A DNA stretch of 64,000 nucleotides from PCC-6802 sp943367755 (GTDB lineage Bacteria; Cyanobacteriota; Cyanobacteriia; Pseudanabaenales; Pseudanabaenaceae), in assembly GCA_943367755.1 (NCBI GenBank), contig CALRKB020000015.1, positions 1 to 64,000 of the forward strand, read 5' to 3'. Below are positions 8,411 through 17,555 of the stretch, one piece after another (the stretch's first letter is position 1; each line of letters starts with the position of its first letter). The position numbers and the translations under genes are program-made. Below the pieces are notes generated by a model, which did no database searches, was not told where the DNA came from, and saw only the letters and a list, made by a program, of their open reading frames with translations.

Positions 8411-10867
8411 ATGGGTAATCAATACAGTAAATCAGGATTGTATATATTAGTTAATAGTGCAATTTGCTGCTCTTTTTGCGCTATTGCCTATGCTCAAGTT
8501 ATTCCCGATCGCACGCTAGGCGATCGCAACTCTGTAATTACACCCAATGCTGAGATTCGCAATGGCAGATCCATAGATCGCATCGATGGGGGTGCAGTTC
8601 GCGGCTCCAATCTCTTCCATAGCTTCCAACAATTCAATATCAATTCTAGTCAGGGTATTTATTTCGCTAATCCCAGTGGCATCACAAATATCTTCAGTCG
8701 CGTCACAGGCGGTAACACTTCAAATATTGAAGGGGTATTGGGTGTTTTAGGAAATGCTAATCTCTTTCTGCTCAATCCCAATGGCATTCTCTTTGGCCCC
8801 AATGCCAAACTGGATGTGGGTGGTTCTTTTGTCGCCAGTACGGCCAGCAGCATTAAATTTAACGGTGGCGTGGAATTTAGCGCGATCGATCCTCAAGCAC
8901 CACCTTTACTCGCGATTAGCGTACCAACAGGCTTGCAGTTTGGCAGTAATGCTGCCAGTATAGTAAATCGTTCGCAGGCAAGTTCCGTTGGACTACAGGT
9001 TCCGTCAGGCAAGACATTAGCATTGGTGGGTGGCGATCTGGAAATTACGGGAGGCTTTCTCACCGCCGAAAGGGGACGGATAGAATTGGGTAGCGTTGCG
9101 CCTTTGTCTCTAGTTAGCCTGACACCAATCGAGCAAGGCTGGCTATTGGGATATCAAAATATTAGGAATTTTCAGGACATTAAGCTATCCCAAGCCGCTT
9201 TTGTTGATGCTAGTGGTATTGGTGGTGGAAATATACAGGTGAAAGGTCGTCGCCTTCTAGTGACCGAAGGTTCAGCTATTGACGCCAATACTTTAGGCTC
9301 TTCATCTGGCGGCACTATCCAGCTAACTACAAGTGAATCTATAGATGTAGTTGGAGAATCTACAGGTGTTAATGGTGAATCTAGTCGCATAGCTGCTGTC
9401 GTTAATACTGACATAAGCGGCAATGGCGGAGATATCAGACTGAACACAGGAAAACTAAGCGTACGAGATGGCGCACAGATTACGACAAATACCTTCGGTA
9501 GCGGCAAGGCAGGAAATCTAACAGTTAAGGCTGATGAAATCCAGTTAGTTGGTACCAATGCCAATAACACGATCGCTAGCGGTTTATTTGCGTCGTCTGA
9601 ATCTACTGGAGATAGTGGCAATCTTGAGATCGAAGCCCAGCATCTATCGATTCTTGATGGCGCGATCGCGCAAGTCACAACATTTAGCTCAGGTAGAGCA
9701 GGAGATTTAACTGTCAATGCTAATGCGATCGAACTAATTGGTAGTTACAGAGATGGAGGTAAAAATACAACTATTTCTGGGGGACTGAAGGCTTCTGCTG
9801 ATATCGCTTCTACAGGAAATGGTGGCAATCTAATCATCAATACTGGGCGTTTAAATATTCTTGATGGTGCGGAAGCTCAAGCCAGCACTCTCGGCTCCGG
9901 CAAAGCAGGCACTGTCATCGTGAAAGCAACAGATTCAGTGGAGTTAGCAGGTCGAACCTTTGACGGCAAATTTGCCAGTGCGATCAGAACGGCATCGGGA
10001 CTGGAGGGGGTTACCACTGCTGCCACGGGGCAGGCGGGGGATGTGAGCATAGAAACACCAATCTTAACTGTCCGCGATGGGGCAGAAATCAGGGTGAGTG
10101 CTGTTGGTACTGGCGCGGCAGGCAACTTAAATATTCAGGCTAACTTAGTTCGTTTGGATAATCAGGGGACGCTGAGAGCGGAAACTAGAGCAGGCGATCG
10201 CGGCAATATCAATCTTCAGGCGAGGGATTCTCTCCAATTACTGCGCAACAGCGATATTACGGCAAATGCCTTTGGCACAGCGACTGGCGGTAATGTTTTT
10301 ATTAATGCCGCCACCCTAGCTGCATTGCAAAATGGTGATATCACTGCTAACGCTCAGCAGGCTTTTGGCGGTAGAGTAATTGTGAATGCACCGCAAGGCT
10401 ATTTCAACACATCAGACAGTGTCATCACTGCCAGTTCAGAACTGGGTCCACTGTTCAGCGGTGTTGTAGAAATCAAAACACCTGACATAGACGCTAGTAA
10501 GGGACTCGTGACGCTCTCTCTCGATCCGGTTGACGTAAGTAAGTTAATCGCCCAGCGCTGTCTAGCCGATCGCAGAGGCAACGAGTTTATTATTACGGGT
10601 AGGGGTGGCTTACCACCATCGCCTGGTAATGTCCTATCGCCAAATAGCGCTTTGGAAGACTTGGGAGAAACATCCCCCGAAGTATCCAAAATATCAAGCG
10701 TAGATCGGACAAAGGTGGCGAGCAGCCAGATCGAGGATGTGGCAGAAATTGCAGAAGCACAGCAGTGGATAATTGGCGATCGCGGCAAGGTGTCGCTGGT
10801 TGGGCAGATCAAAAAACATAATGCTCAGCCAGATTCTTTATTAGCCCTGCTTGGATGTCCGCCCTAG
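8411..10867 (+). CDS. Two-partner-secretion exoprotein (filamentous haemagglutinin N-domain)
   Basis: The 818-residue secreted protein has a hydrophobic signal (about residues 9-29, ending AYAQ) and the TPS domain (about 30-280) with the motifs NPSGI, NLFLLNPNGILFGPNA and GGSFVAST. A long beta-helical repeat region follows, with RDGAEI/ILDGA-type turns and alternating GSGKAGN spacers. A short cyanobacterial C-terminal domain contains LIAQRCLADRRGNEFIITGR. GGAGG sits 13 nt before the ATG. It should be exported by a TpsB/FhaC outer-membrane barrel; none is present here. Likely an adhesin or cell-surface filament. Confidence 0.87.
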   Translation: MGNQYSKSGLYILVNSAICCSFCAIAYAQVIPDRTLGDRNSVITPNAEIRNGRSIDRIDGGAVRGSNLFHSFQQFNINSSQGIYFANPSGITNIFSRVTGGNTSNIEGVLGVLGNANLFLLNPNGILFGPNAKLDVGGSFVASTASSIKFNGGVEFSAIDPQAPPLLAISVPTGLQFGSNAASIVNRSQASSVGLQVPSGKTLALVGGDLEITGGFLTAERGRIELGSVAPLSLVSLTPIEQGWLLGYQNIRNFQDIKLSQAAFVDASGIGGGNIQVKGRRLLVTEGSAIDANTLGSSSGGTIQLTTSESIDVVGESTGVNGESSRIAAVVNTDISGNGGDIRLNTGKLSVRDGAQITTNTFGSGKAGNLTVKADEIQLVGTNANNTIASGLFASSESTGDSGNLEIEAQHLSILDGAIAQVTTFSSGRAGDLTVNANAIELIGSYRDGGKNTTISGGLKASADIASTGNGGNLIINTGRLNILDGAEAQASTLGSGKAGTVIVKATDSVELAGRTFDGKFASAIRTASGLEGVTTAATGQAGDVSIETPILTVRDGAEIRVSAVGTGAAGNLNIQANLVRLDNQGTLRAETRAGDRGNINLQARDSLQLLRNSDITANAFGTATGGNVFINAATLAALQNGDITANAQQAFGGRVIVNAPQGYFNTSDSVITASSELGPLFSGVVEIKTPDIDASKGLVTLSLDPVDVSKLIAQRCLADRRGNEFIITGRGGLPPSPGNVLSPNSALEDLGETSPEVSKISSVDRTKVASSQIEDVAEIAEAQQWIIGDRGKVSLVGQIKKHNAQPDSLLALLGCPP

Positions 10868-10876
10868 TTCTGTTAG

Positions 10877-11893
10877 CTATGCTGACCAGTTCGCCCAATC
10901 TTGAGGTTTAAGGAATAGATCGTAAAGTTCGGCTTCTGGTGTATTTGGTTGGGGATGATAGTCATATTCCCAACGCACAAGTGGCGGCAAGGACATCAGT
11001 ATTGATTCGGTGCGACCGTTTGTTTGCAGTCCAAAAATCGTGCCTCGATCGTAAACCAGATTAAACTCCACGTAACGACCGCGTCGATATAGTTGGAAAT
11101 CCCGTTCGCGTTCTCCCCAAGGGGTATCTTGACGCTTTTTAGCAATCGGCGCATAGGCTGGTAAAAAGGCCTCACCACAATCCTGTACGAAACTGAATAA
11201 ATCCTGCCAGGAGCGCTCTGGTACTTCCCCAATTCGATCGCTCAGTTCTAGAGCCGCTTGTTGCTTGTCACCTTTGTACAGCTTACCCATACCATCTTGA
11301 TAATCAAAGAAAATCCCCCCCACACCACGTGTCTCTTGACGATGGTTCAGATAAAAATATTCATCACACCACAGTTTAAACACACGATAGTAATCGGGAT
11401 TGTGGCGATCGCAGGCGGCTTTCAGCGTCGAGTGGAGATGATGCGCATCTTCCGCGAAACCATAATAAGGGGTTAAATCTAAGCCGCCACCAAACCACCA
11501 AACGGGGCCTGCTTCAAAATAGCGGTAATTGAGGTGAACAGTTGGCACATAAGGATTACGGGGATGCAGTACCATTGATGTACCCGTGGCATAGAAGGTA
11601 TGACCTGCGGCATCAGGGCGCTGCTTTAAGATGCTGGGCGGCAGGTGTGAGCCAAACACCTCGGAGAAGTTAACCCCACCTTTTTCAAAGATATTGCCTT
11701 CTGACATCACGCGCGATCGCCCGCCACCACCCTCGGGGCGCTCCCACTCATCTTGACGAAATGTGCCTTTACCGTCGAGTTCTTCCAGTCCAGCACAAAT
11801 GTTGTTTTGGAGTTGCTGCATAAACTGACTAACCTGTGTTTTGGCGTCAGTTGGGACTTGGGGTAGAGAGGGCTTTACAGTACTTATAGTCAT
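10877..11893 (-). CDS. hemF: Oxygen-dependent coproporphyrinogen III oxidase
   Basis: HemF oxidatively decarboxylates coproporphyrinogen III to protoporphyrinogen IX in haem and chlorophyll synthesis. The 338-residue length is typical. Signature stretches include RPEGGGGRSRVMSEG, TVHLNYRYFE, WWFGGGLDLTPYYG and the C-terminal RYVEFNLVYDRGTIFGLQTNG. It is a soluble enzyme. It is convergent with the exoprotein gene, 9 bp away. hemH lies 30 kb further along the window but is not linked in an operon. Confidence 0.96.
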   Translation of the reverse strand: MTISTVKPSLPQVPTDAKTQVSQFMQQLQNNICAGLEELDGKGTFRQDEWERPEGGGGRSRVMSEGNIFEKGGVNFSEVFGSHLPPSILKQRPDAAGHTFYATGTSMVLHPRNPYVPTVHLNYRYFEAGPVWWFGGGLDLTPYYGFAEDAHHLHSTLKAACDRHNPDYYRVFKLWCDEYFYLNHRQETRGVGGIFFDYQDGMGKLYKGDKQQAALELSDRIGEVPERSWQDLFSFVQDCGEAFLPAYAPIAKKRQDTPWGERERDFQLYRRGRYVEFNLVYDRGTIFGLQTNGRTESILMSLPPLVRWEYDYHPQPNTPEAELYDLFLKPQDWANWSA

Positions 11894-12097
11894 AAATCGT
11901 CAATTGAGATCTTCTAGGTGCAAAAAGGATTAATATTATGCGCTCATTCAAACTTACTACAAACCGACCATAAAAGCCGATTGTGAAGCATTCCTTAATT
12001 GAAGCTAATAGGTGCTTTTACTGAGGAACGATCTTAACGACTGAACTAATATTATGATCGTTTCAGTTTGGTTAACCTGAGTCAATGGTGTATTAGC

Positions 12098-12478
12098 GTG
12101 GGATGGCGAGTTCGTGGCGTTCGTGGTGCAACAACAGTGGCAGAAAATTCAGTTGCCGCGATCGAGGCGGCGGTACTGGAATTAATGGTAGCGATCGAGG
12201 CTTACAATAAAATCGATCCGAAAGATATTGTGAGCGCGACTTTCTCAGTTACGCCCGATCTAGATGTGATTTTTCCTGCCAAGGTGGCGCGATCGCGCCC
12301 TAATTGGGAATATGTGCCTTTACTAGATGTGCAGCAAATGTATGTTAAGAATGGTCTACAGCGCTGCATTCGGGTACTACTGCATATAAATACTACGTTA
12401 GAGCAGGAAGCAATTCAGCATGTTTATTTGAATGGGGCTAAGAATCTGCGACCAGATCTCAAGCATGTCGAGTTTTAA
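12098..12478 (+). CDS. aroH: Chorismate mutase, AroH type
   Basis: AroH converts chorismate to prephenate for Phe/Tyr synthesis. The 126-residue product starts at GTG 12098 as VGWRVRGVRGATTVAENS, which aligns with the usual AroH start (WRVRGIRGATT). A TTG 30 bp upstream would add ten residues that the family lacks. Active-site features visible are the Arg of RGVRG, RPNWEYVPLLDVQQMYV and the terminal CIRVLLHINT. No clear Shine-Dalgarno precedes it. Confidence 0.93.
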   Translation: MGWRVRGVRGATTVAENSVAAIEAAVLELMVAIEAYNKIDPKDIVSATFSVTPDLDVIFPAKVARSRPNWEYVPLLDVQQMYVKNGLQRCIRVLLHINTTLEQEAIQHVYLNGAKNLRPDLKHVEF

Positions 12479-12489
12479 GCTCTTAGCAT

Positions 12490-13377
12490 TTATTTGCTAG
12501 AAAATTCGTTAACCTGGTCTAGATTGCTGATATTTACAAGTTGGATGTTGGGGGCAGTGCGCTTAAGCAAACCTGTGAGTACTTTGCCTGCACCAACCTC
12601 GATCGCGCTTTCATACCCAGATGCTGCTAGGTATAGACAAATTTCGCGCCAACGCACTGGGGAGGTCATTTGTACGCTGAGGCGATCGCGCAGGATTTGC
12701 GCTGAAGTTGTGGCATCAGTGGGGTCAACGTTAGATATTACAGGTACCTGTGCGTCTTGAAATTCTACTTTTGCTAGAACATCGGCAAATTGAGCCGCAG
12801 CCTCTGCCATCATGGGTGAGTGAAATGCCCCGCTCACGGCAATAGGAATCACCTTTTTAACTTTAATTTTCTCGCGAACACTTTGCACAGCCTCAGCAGT
12901 GCCAGAAATTACTGCCTGCCCATCGCTATTGTCATTAGCTAGCACGACATCAGGTGTATCGGTGATCGCGGTTTCTAGTTGGGCGCGATCGAAACCAATT
13001 AAGGCGGTCATGGCTCCACCACTGACTGCTGACATCAAGCGAGATCGCTCTCTTACTAGCTCTAGACCTGTGGCAAAGTCAAACACGCCAGCACAATAAA
13101 GGGCGGTATATTCACCCAAGCTATGCCCTGTAACTACGTCAGGTGTACGACCTTTAGCTTTGAGCACATCTGCCAGAATCGCTGATGTTACATAGAGGCA
13201 AGGTTGTGTGTACTCTGTCTGAGATAGTTCGGCAATATCGCCCTGACACTTATCAGCGATCGACCATCCTAAAATTTTGTCTGCTACGGCGAACTTATCT
13301 TGTCCTACTTCTAGCAAGTCCATACCCATGCCGACTGCCTGAGAGCCTTGTCCTGGAAATACCCATGCTGTTTTCAT
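12490..13377 (-). CDS. fabD: Malonyl-CoA:ACP transacylase
   Basis: FabD loads malonate onto acyl carrier protein for fatty-acid synthesis. Starting at ATG 13377 the protein is 295 residues and begins MKTAWVFPGQGSQAVGMGMD, as in the family; a TTG nine codons upstream gives a non-conserved extension. The nucleophile is Ser86 (GHSLGE), with Arg111 (ERSRLM) and His186 (GAFHSPMM) completing the active site. It converges on aroH, with 11 bp between them. Confidence 0.95.
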   Translation of the reverse strand: MKTAWVFPGQGSQAVGMGMDLLEVGQDKFAVADKILGWSIADKCQGDIAELSQTEYTQPCLYVTSAILADVLKAKGRTPDVVTGHSLGEYTALYCAGVFDFATGLELVRERSRLMSAVSGGAMTALIGFDRAQLETAITDTPDVVLANDNSDGQAVISGTAEAVQSVREKIKVKKVIPIAVSGAFHSPMMAEAAAQFADVLAKVEFQDAQVPVISNVDPTDATTSAQILRDRLSVQMTSPVRWREICLYLAASGYESAIEVGAGKVLTGLLKRTAPNIQLVNISNLDQVNEFSSK

Positions 13378-13784
13378 AACGATCGCGTCAAAAAATTTTG
13401 TCAAAACGTAAATGCACGGATCTCAAGTTACCGCAGAATTGCACCGCGATCGCGCTACTTATGCAGGATCTTTGGCTTTAAAATAATGCTCGTTCGATCT
13501 AAACAGCGATCAAATGATCTACCAGCTATAGATAATTTTAGCCTCTAGATCGATATAGTTTAAGTTTTACCAACCAGAAATCTTTTACAGTCATGAAACC
13601 ACGTCAGGAGATCGCTGTAAAAATCAAAATGTAACTACCGTACTAAAAATGAGAAGTACCGCTGTAGATACCAGGCAATATTCAATTGTAAATAGGAAGC
13701 TTTTGTAGATGTCCATAGTTAAATAAATACTGTCTTAGTAAAATGTGCAGCGTCCGTTAGGCATAGCGACTCGCTAATCGCTCA
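13378..13784. other. Intergenic region without a convincing gene
   Basis: About 400 bp upstream of fabD. I see several HIP1-like GATCGC cores and A/T-rich stretches that could hold the fabD promoter, but no frame with coding character and no tRNA. A run near 13755-13795 contains repeated GCGACTCGCTAATCGCTCATTAGTG-like self-complementary pieces, probably a small dispersed repeat. Confidence 0.4.
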
Positions 13785-13877
13785 TTAGTGAGCAGTCAAA
13801 GCACTGGTTGCTAGTAAGGTAATAAGGGAAACACCATAAAGTTTGCAAATAAAACTAGCGATCTTGTAAATACTCAT
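13785..13877 (-). CDS. Possible 30-residue membrane peptide
   Basis: A short frame (MSIYKIASFICKLYGVSLIT then LLATSALTAH) is preceded by a near-perfect Shine-Dalgarno (AAGGAGG) about 8 nt before its ATG. Such a strong ribosome site is unusual in this window and argues for translation. The peptide would be one membrane-spanning segment. The frame can be extended upstream to 14015, but that part looks non-coding. I do not recognise it. Confidence 0.35.
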   Translation of the reverse strand: MSIYKIASFICKLYGVSLITLLATSALTAH

Positions 13878-14075
13878 TTCAAATTCCTCCTTTTCCTCTT
13901 TCTTCTGAACTAAATCTATCGCAAACAAATCTGCCAAGCTGCGATCGAGATCGCTAGCTGGTGCGATCTCGATCACAGCTTTTTGAGTTACGTTTATGAT
14001 TATTCCCAAAAACACTAATTAAGCGATCGCCTCTTTTGATCAAGCGATCGCAATTAATCCAAATTCGCCAGCTCC

Positions 14076-14261
14076 TTGGAACAGTTGAGCTTTTGTGCAA
14101 ATCCCACAAAACGTCTTGATGGTGACCTCAGTTCGTTAGAAAAAGCCGTAAAAATCGATCCTAACTTTGCTCCTGCCTGGAACAATCGCGGTCGGGTGTT
14201 GAGTCGATTGGGTAGATCTACGGAGGCGATCACTTCCTATAGAACTCATTTGGTATCTTAA
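14076..14261 (+). pseudogene. Fragment of a tetratricopeptide-repeat protein
   Basis: The piece SLEKAVKIDPNFAPAWNNRG followed by RVLSRLGRSTEAITSY is one complete TPR unit of a normally much longer cyanobacterial TPR protein. The frame lacks a proper N-terminus. It is cut directly after EAITSY by a 57-bp palindromic element (14238-14294) that supplies the stop, and no TPR coding continues on the other side. I read this as an interrupted, decayed gene. Confidence 0.6.
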
Positions 14262-14294
14262 GAAAAGCACTAAAGGTGCCAAATGAGTTCTATA
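14238..14294. mobile_element. 57-bp palindromic (MITE-like) element
   Basis: TATAGAACTCATTTGG (14238-14253) and CCAAATGAGTTCTATA (14279-14294) form a perfect 16-bp inverted repeat around a 25-nt centre. Both ends are TA, which would fit insertion at a TA dinucleotide as for IS630/Tc1-type elements; this is inference. It sits exactly where the TPR reading frame breaks. Alternatively it acts as a bidirectional terminator for comEC, which ends 66 bp away. Confidence 0.5.
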
Positions 14295-14359
14295 CGCTTT
14301 TAGATTGCAGATATATGCAGATGGATAATTTGAGAATATTAAACGAACTCACTTTCAAT

Positions 14360-16651
14360 TTACATAAATGCTTTGCTGTCGTCTTTGTCTTTGGATGGTT
14401 GAATATCGTTTGCTACTGTCCATACGATCGCACCATCTCTACCCGTCCAGTAGAGGCGAATATTGGCTTTACTGAAGGCATCAACATTAGTATCCGTCAA
14501 ACTCAAAGTAGAGGCGATCGCTGTGGTTGGTTTTACGGCTTCTAAGAGTTCTGGTAATACTTCACCTCCATTCCACCACAGAATATCAGCTTTGAGATTG
14601 GGGGAGAGGGATGCTTTCTCTAGCATAGCTCGCTGTACTTTAGAATCGGCATCGGCCAGGAGCAGCCATGTAGTTTTATCTGTCTGAATGCGTAAAATGC
14701 CTGGTGATTGATGCAGTAGCTGCAATTGCACCCGATCGCCAAATTCGATGGGGGTATTAAGATCTAGCGCGCTTGTGTTAATGCCTTTAGCAGATAGCAG
14801 TTGCGTCATCTTCGTATAATCCTTGGAGGCAACACCTGTACCAGCATCTCGAAATTGCTGTACGCCAATCGAACTGGCTAAGATGGTTCCCCACCCTTCA
14901 CTCACTTCGGATTGTGGATCGGTGGCGATCGCCAGGTCAAGTTGGTTGATGCCAAACTTCTGAAATAACGGTAGTAAAGCAAATGTGGCAGCTTGCTTAT
15001 CACCACTATTGATTAATAGGGTTTTACCCTGATTTTGCACCATCATGACTGGGGATTGCCCAGTTGCGAGCAGGGTGACTTGAAATAAGTTGCTGCGCTC
15101 CACGGCAATGGGAATAAAAATAATAGCTCCTACCAAAGCGATCGTTGGGAGCCAAACTTTTCTAATCATGGGATGCAACCAGATCAGTACGATTAGGGCA
15201 TAGGCAACCAGCATTTGCCATAGATGAATTGCGCCCGCATTCGTCACTGCTCCTGGCAAGCTATGTATCCATTGCGCGATCGCGATCGTGAAATGGAGTG
15301 GGGCAAACATCAACCAGCTTGCCATACTACCGATGGGCAGAGGCTCAAAAATCGCACCTAATATACCGCTGAGCATGCCACCGAGTGTGGTAAGGGCAAC
15401 AAGTGGGATGGTGAGAATATTGGCGGGAATGCTGTAGGCACTGATGCGACCAAATGTATAAAGCTGTAGTGGCAAAGTCCAAATATAGGCAGCCAGCAAA
15501 ACGGCTATTGTAGTAGCGAATAGGGGTGGTAACCACTCTAGCCGCTTAGCGATCGGCTCAACTGTTGTCACTAGACCCAAGGTTGCCAAAAAGCTAAACT
15601 GAAAGCCCAGATCCCAAATCCACATGGGTTGCACGATCAATAGGATGGTTGCAGCTAGCGCTAAGCTACCTAATGGTCGCTGTTGGCGTTGCGCAACAAT
15701 CGCAATCAGACCGCCAAATCCCATCACTACGGCTCTCAATACCGAGGGTGTAACCCCTGTAAGGCAGAGATACCCCAATAGACAAAGCGTACCAAGCCCA
15801 AATTGCTGGAGTGGCGAGTTTTTTCGACTTAGGAATAAAACGGCACCTAAGATTAAAGACACTTGGAATCCAGATGCAGCTAAAGCTGCTGCCAGTCCAA
15901 TATCAATGAAAGTATCTTTGAGATCGTTGGGCAAATCTACAGCACGATTACCCAAAACTAGCGAACTAAGCAGTACGCCCTCCGGTACTCCTGCTCCTGC
16001 TACGTGAGCGCGTACCATACGATTGCGGATCGACCAACCACCCCACGCCGGTGCGTCCCCTTGCAACTCCAGATTGCGTGCACTCAAGCCCGCAAAAACC
16101 CCCGATCGCGCCAGATATTTTTTAAAGTCAAATTCCAGGTTGTGATTTGGGCTAGCGGGCAGATATAGCCTGCCTGAGACTTTAACTACCTGACCAGGCA
16201 CTAATCCTGTGGCTTGAGTTAACGATGTTGTAGTGTAAACATCTCCGGACACTGCTTTAAGTTCTGGTTTAAGTTCAGATTTTTGCGATCCTAGCTGGAT
16301 CTCTTCTGTCGAGAGAATAAACTTAGCTCGCCCACTGCGGGTAGTACTGGGGGATTCCTTTACCGTTCCTTTGACTACAACCTCAGACGCAGGCGCAAAC
16401 TTGGAGATGTCATTCGCTTGCGGTTGGGGAGTGCGAAATTGGGTATAGCTACAGGCCAGAGCCGCAACTAAGGCAGCCAGAAACCATACCCACCGCTTAG
16501 GGCTTTGACGACGCCATATCGCAGGTACAAACAATCCTAAAACTATGCCTACGCCAAATACAATTGCACTGCCAGTCCAATCTGGAAAGATGCTAGCAAA
16601 AGTACCAGCAATGAAGGCCAAGCATAGAAATAGAGTAATCTGAGCAGTCAT
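14360..16651 (-). CDS. comEC: ComEC/Rec2-type DNA-uptake channel protein
   Basis: ComEC forms the inner-membrane channel for transforming DNA. The 763-residue protein has N-terminal membrane helices, a soluble OB-like region (about 80-195, including VSGRLYLPASPNHNLEFD) and the competence domain (about 220-490, with LVLGNRAVDLP, ALAASGFQVSL and GVTPSVLRAVVMG). A C-terminal region (about 520-750) is positioned like the usual metallo-beta-lactamase-like nuclease domain. That domain lacks the HxHxDH signature: the corresponding stretch is LAIATDPQSEVSEGW, so nuclease activity is probably lost. Confidence 0.9.
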   Translation of the reverse strand: MTAQITLFLCLAFIAGTFASIFPDWTGSAIVFGVGIVLGLFVPAIWRRQSPKRWVWFLAALVAALACSYTQFRTPQPQANDISKFAPASEVVVKGTVKESPSTTRSGRAKFILSTEEIQLGSQKSELKPELKAVSGDVYTTTSLTQATGLVPGQVVKVSGRLYLPASPNHNLEFDFKKYLARSGVFAGLSARNLELQGDAPAWGGWSIRNRMVRAHVAGAGVPEGVLLSSLVLGNRAVDLPNDLKDTFIDIGLAAALAASGFQVSLILGAVLFLSRKNSPLQQFGLGTLCLLGYLCLTGVTPSVLRAVVMGFGGLIAIVAQRQQRPLGSLALAATILLIVQPMWIWDLGFQFSFLATLGLVTTVEPIAKRLEWLPPLFATTIAVLLAAYIWTLPLQLYTFGRISAYSIPANILTIPLVALTTLGGMLSGILGAIFEPLPIGSMASWLMFAPLHFTIAIAQWIHSLPGAVTNAGAIHLWQMLVAYALIVLIWLHPMIRKVWLPTIALVGAIIFIPIAVERSNLFQVTLLATGQSPVMMVQNQGKTLLINSGDKQAATFALLPLFQKFGINQLDLAIATDPQSEVSEGWGTILASSIGVQQFRDAGTGVASKDYTKMTQLLSAKGINTSALDLNTPIEFGDRVQLQLLHQSPGILRIQTDKTTWLLLADADSKVQRAMLEKASLSPNLKADILWWNGGEVLPELLEAVKPTTAIASTLSLTDTNVDAFSKANIRLYWTGRDGAIVWTVANDIQPSKDKDDSKAFM

Positions 16652-16675
16652 CTTAAATCAGTATCAATTTCTGAA

Positions 16676-16739
16676 GGTGCAGGTTTTGTACGAATGCTTG
16701 TGTTATTAGCCAGATATAGCAGCTAAACCTGCCCGTACC
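16676..16739. repeat. Palindromic dispersed repeat, copy A
   Basis: An imperfect palindrome with arms GGTGCAGGTTTTGTA and CTAAACCTGCCCGTACC flanks about 35 nt of variable sequence. A clearer copy of the same family lies at 24434-24499 (arms GTAGGGGCAGGTTT/AAACCTGCCCCTAC). Copy A separates comEC from the DUF92 gene. Confidence 0.55.
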
Positions 16740-16779
16740 GTTATTCAGGTATAGTTCAATCTTCATTACTTTGTTCTCT

Positions 16780-17541
16780 TTATAGCCAAACGATTGCTAG
16801 CAGAACTGCGACTGTGGCACCAATCGCGGTATTAATACCATTGACTACTTCATTGGTGAGCCAATTCCATTTGGTTTGTAGAGTAGCACCAATCAGGCTC
16901 TCCAGGTTAGTTGCCACAAAAGCGGCGATCGCACACCAAGCAATTGCCAAAGGATTGGTGAGGATGCCGACTGACCAACTAACCACTGCAATCAGCAGCG
17001 AGCCAATAATGCCTGAGGCAGTGCCTTCCAGACTGATTGCGCCTTCTGTGCCTGCTGGTACTGGCTTGAGCGTAGTAATTAAATAAGTACTTTTACCGTA
17101 GGCTTTGCCGATTTCACTAGCAGTAGTATCAGAAAGCTTGGTACTAATGCTGGCGGTATATCCGATCAGCCACAGGGGATGGGGCATGAGTGCATAACCT
17201 AAGGCGCAAATCGTACCTGTTAAAGCTGAACCCCACAGGTTCTCGGGGCCTCGCGCACCATCACGTTTTTCGGCAATGCCTTTTAATTCTTTGGTTTCTT
17301 TGCCAATGTAGGTAATGCCAGAGCCGACAATCAGGTAGCAAAACATAATGACATAGCCCTGCCATCCCAAACAGCCCCACAGTACAACACCTAAAAACCA
17401 TGCGTGCAGGATACCTGCGGTAGTCAGTGCTTTTCGGGGCAGAGCAAGAGCGATCGCAACTAGTACAGTATTAAACCCAATCGCAATTAACCAATTTGCT
17501 AGCATTGGTTGACTATCATATAGATTTACGAGATCTGGCAT
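16780..17541 (-). CDS. DUF92 membrane protein (phytyl-phosphate-kinase-like)
   Basis: The start at ATG 17541 gives 253 residues (MPDLVNLYDSQPMLANWLIA...). The multi-helix protein carries DUF92/TIGR00297 signatures: SDTTASEIGKAYGK, a TLKPVPAGTEGAISLEGT stretch and NLESLIGATLQ. Plant members (VTE6) phosphorylate phytyl phosphate in tocopherol/chlorophyll phytol salvage; the same role is plausible here but unproven. It is divergent from the DUF1361 gene, only 14 bp from its likely start. The frame is open nine codons further upstream, which would overlap that gene. Confidence 0.8.
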   Translation of the reverse strand: MPDLVNLYDSQPMLANWLIAIGFNTVLVAIALALPRKALTTAGILHAWFLGVVLWGCLGWQGYVIMFCYLIVGSGITYIGKETKELKGIAEKRDGARGPENLWGSALTGTICALGYALMPHPLWLIGYTASISTKLSDTTASEIGKAYGKSTYLITTLKPVPAGTEGAISLEGTASGIIGSLLIAVVSWSVGILTNPLAIAWCAIAAFVATNLESLIGATLQTKWNWLTNEVVNGINTAIGATVAVLLAIVWL

Positions 17542-17555
17542 ATTTAAATACCCAA

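Noticed and set aside
9172..9717. 181-codon minus-strand frame within the exoprotein gene
   Set aside because: Antisense to a clear beta-helical coding region; composition follows from the repeats of the real gene.
12068..12097. Extended aroH start at TTG 12068
   Set aside because: AroH proteins begin at the WRVRG segment; GTG 12098 fits.
13378..13404. Extended fabD start at TTG 13404
   Set aside because: The family begins at MKTAWVFPGQGSQ; the extra nine residues are not conserved and TTG is weak.
14276..14545. 89-codon plus-strand frame at the comEC 3' end
   Set aside because: Mostly antisense to comEC and begins inside the palindromic element.
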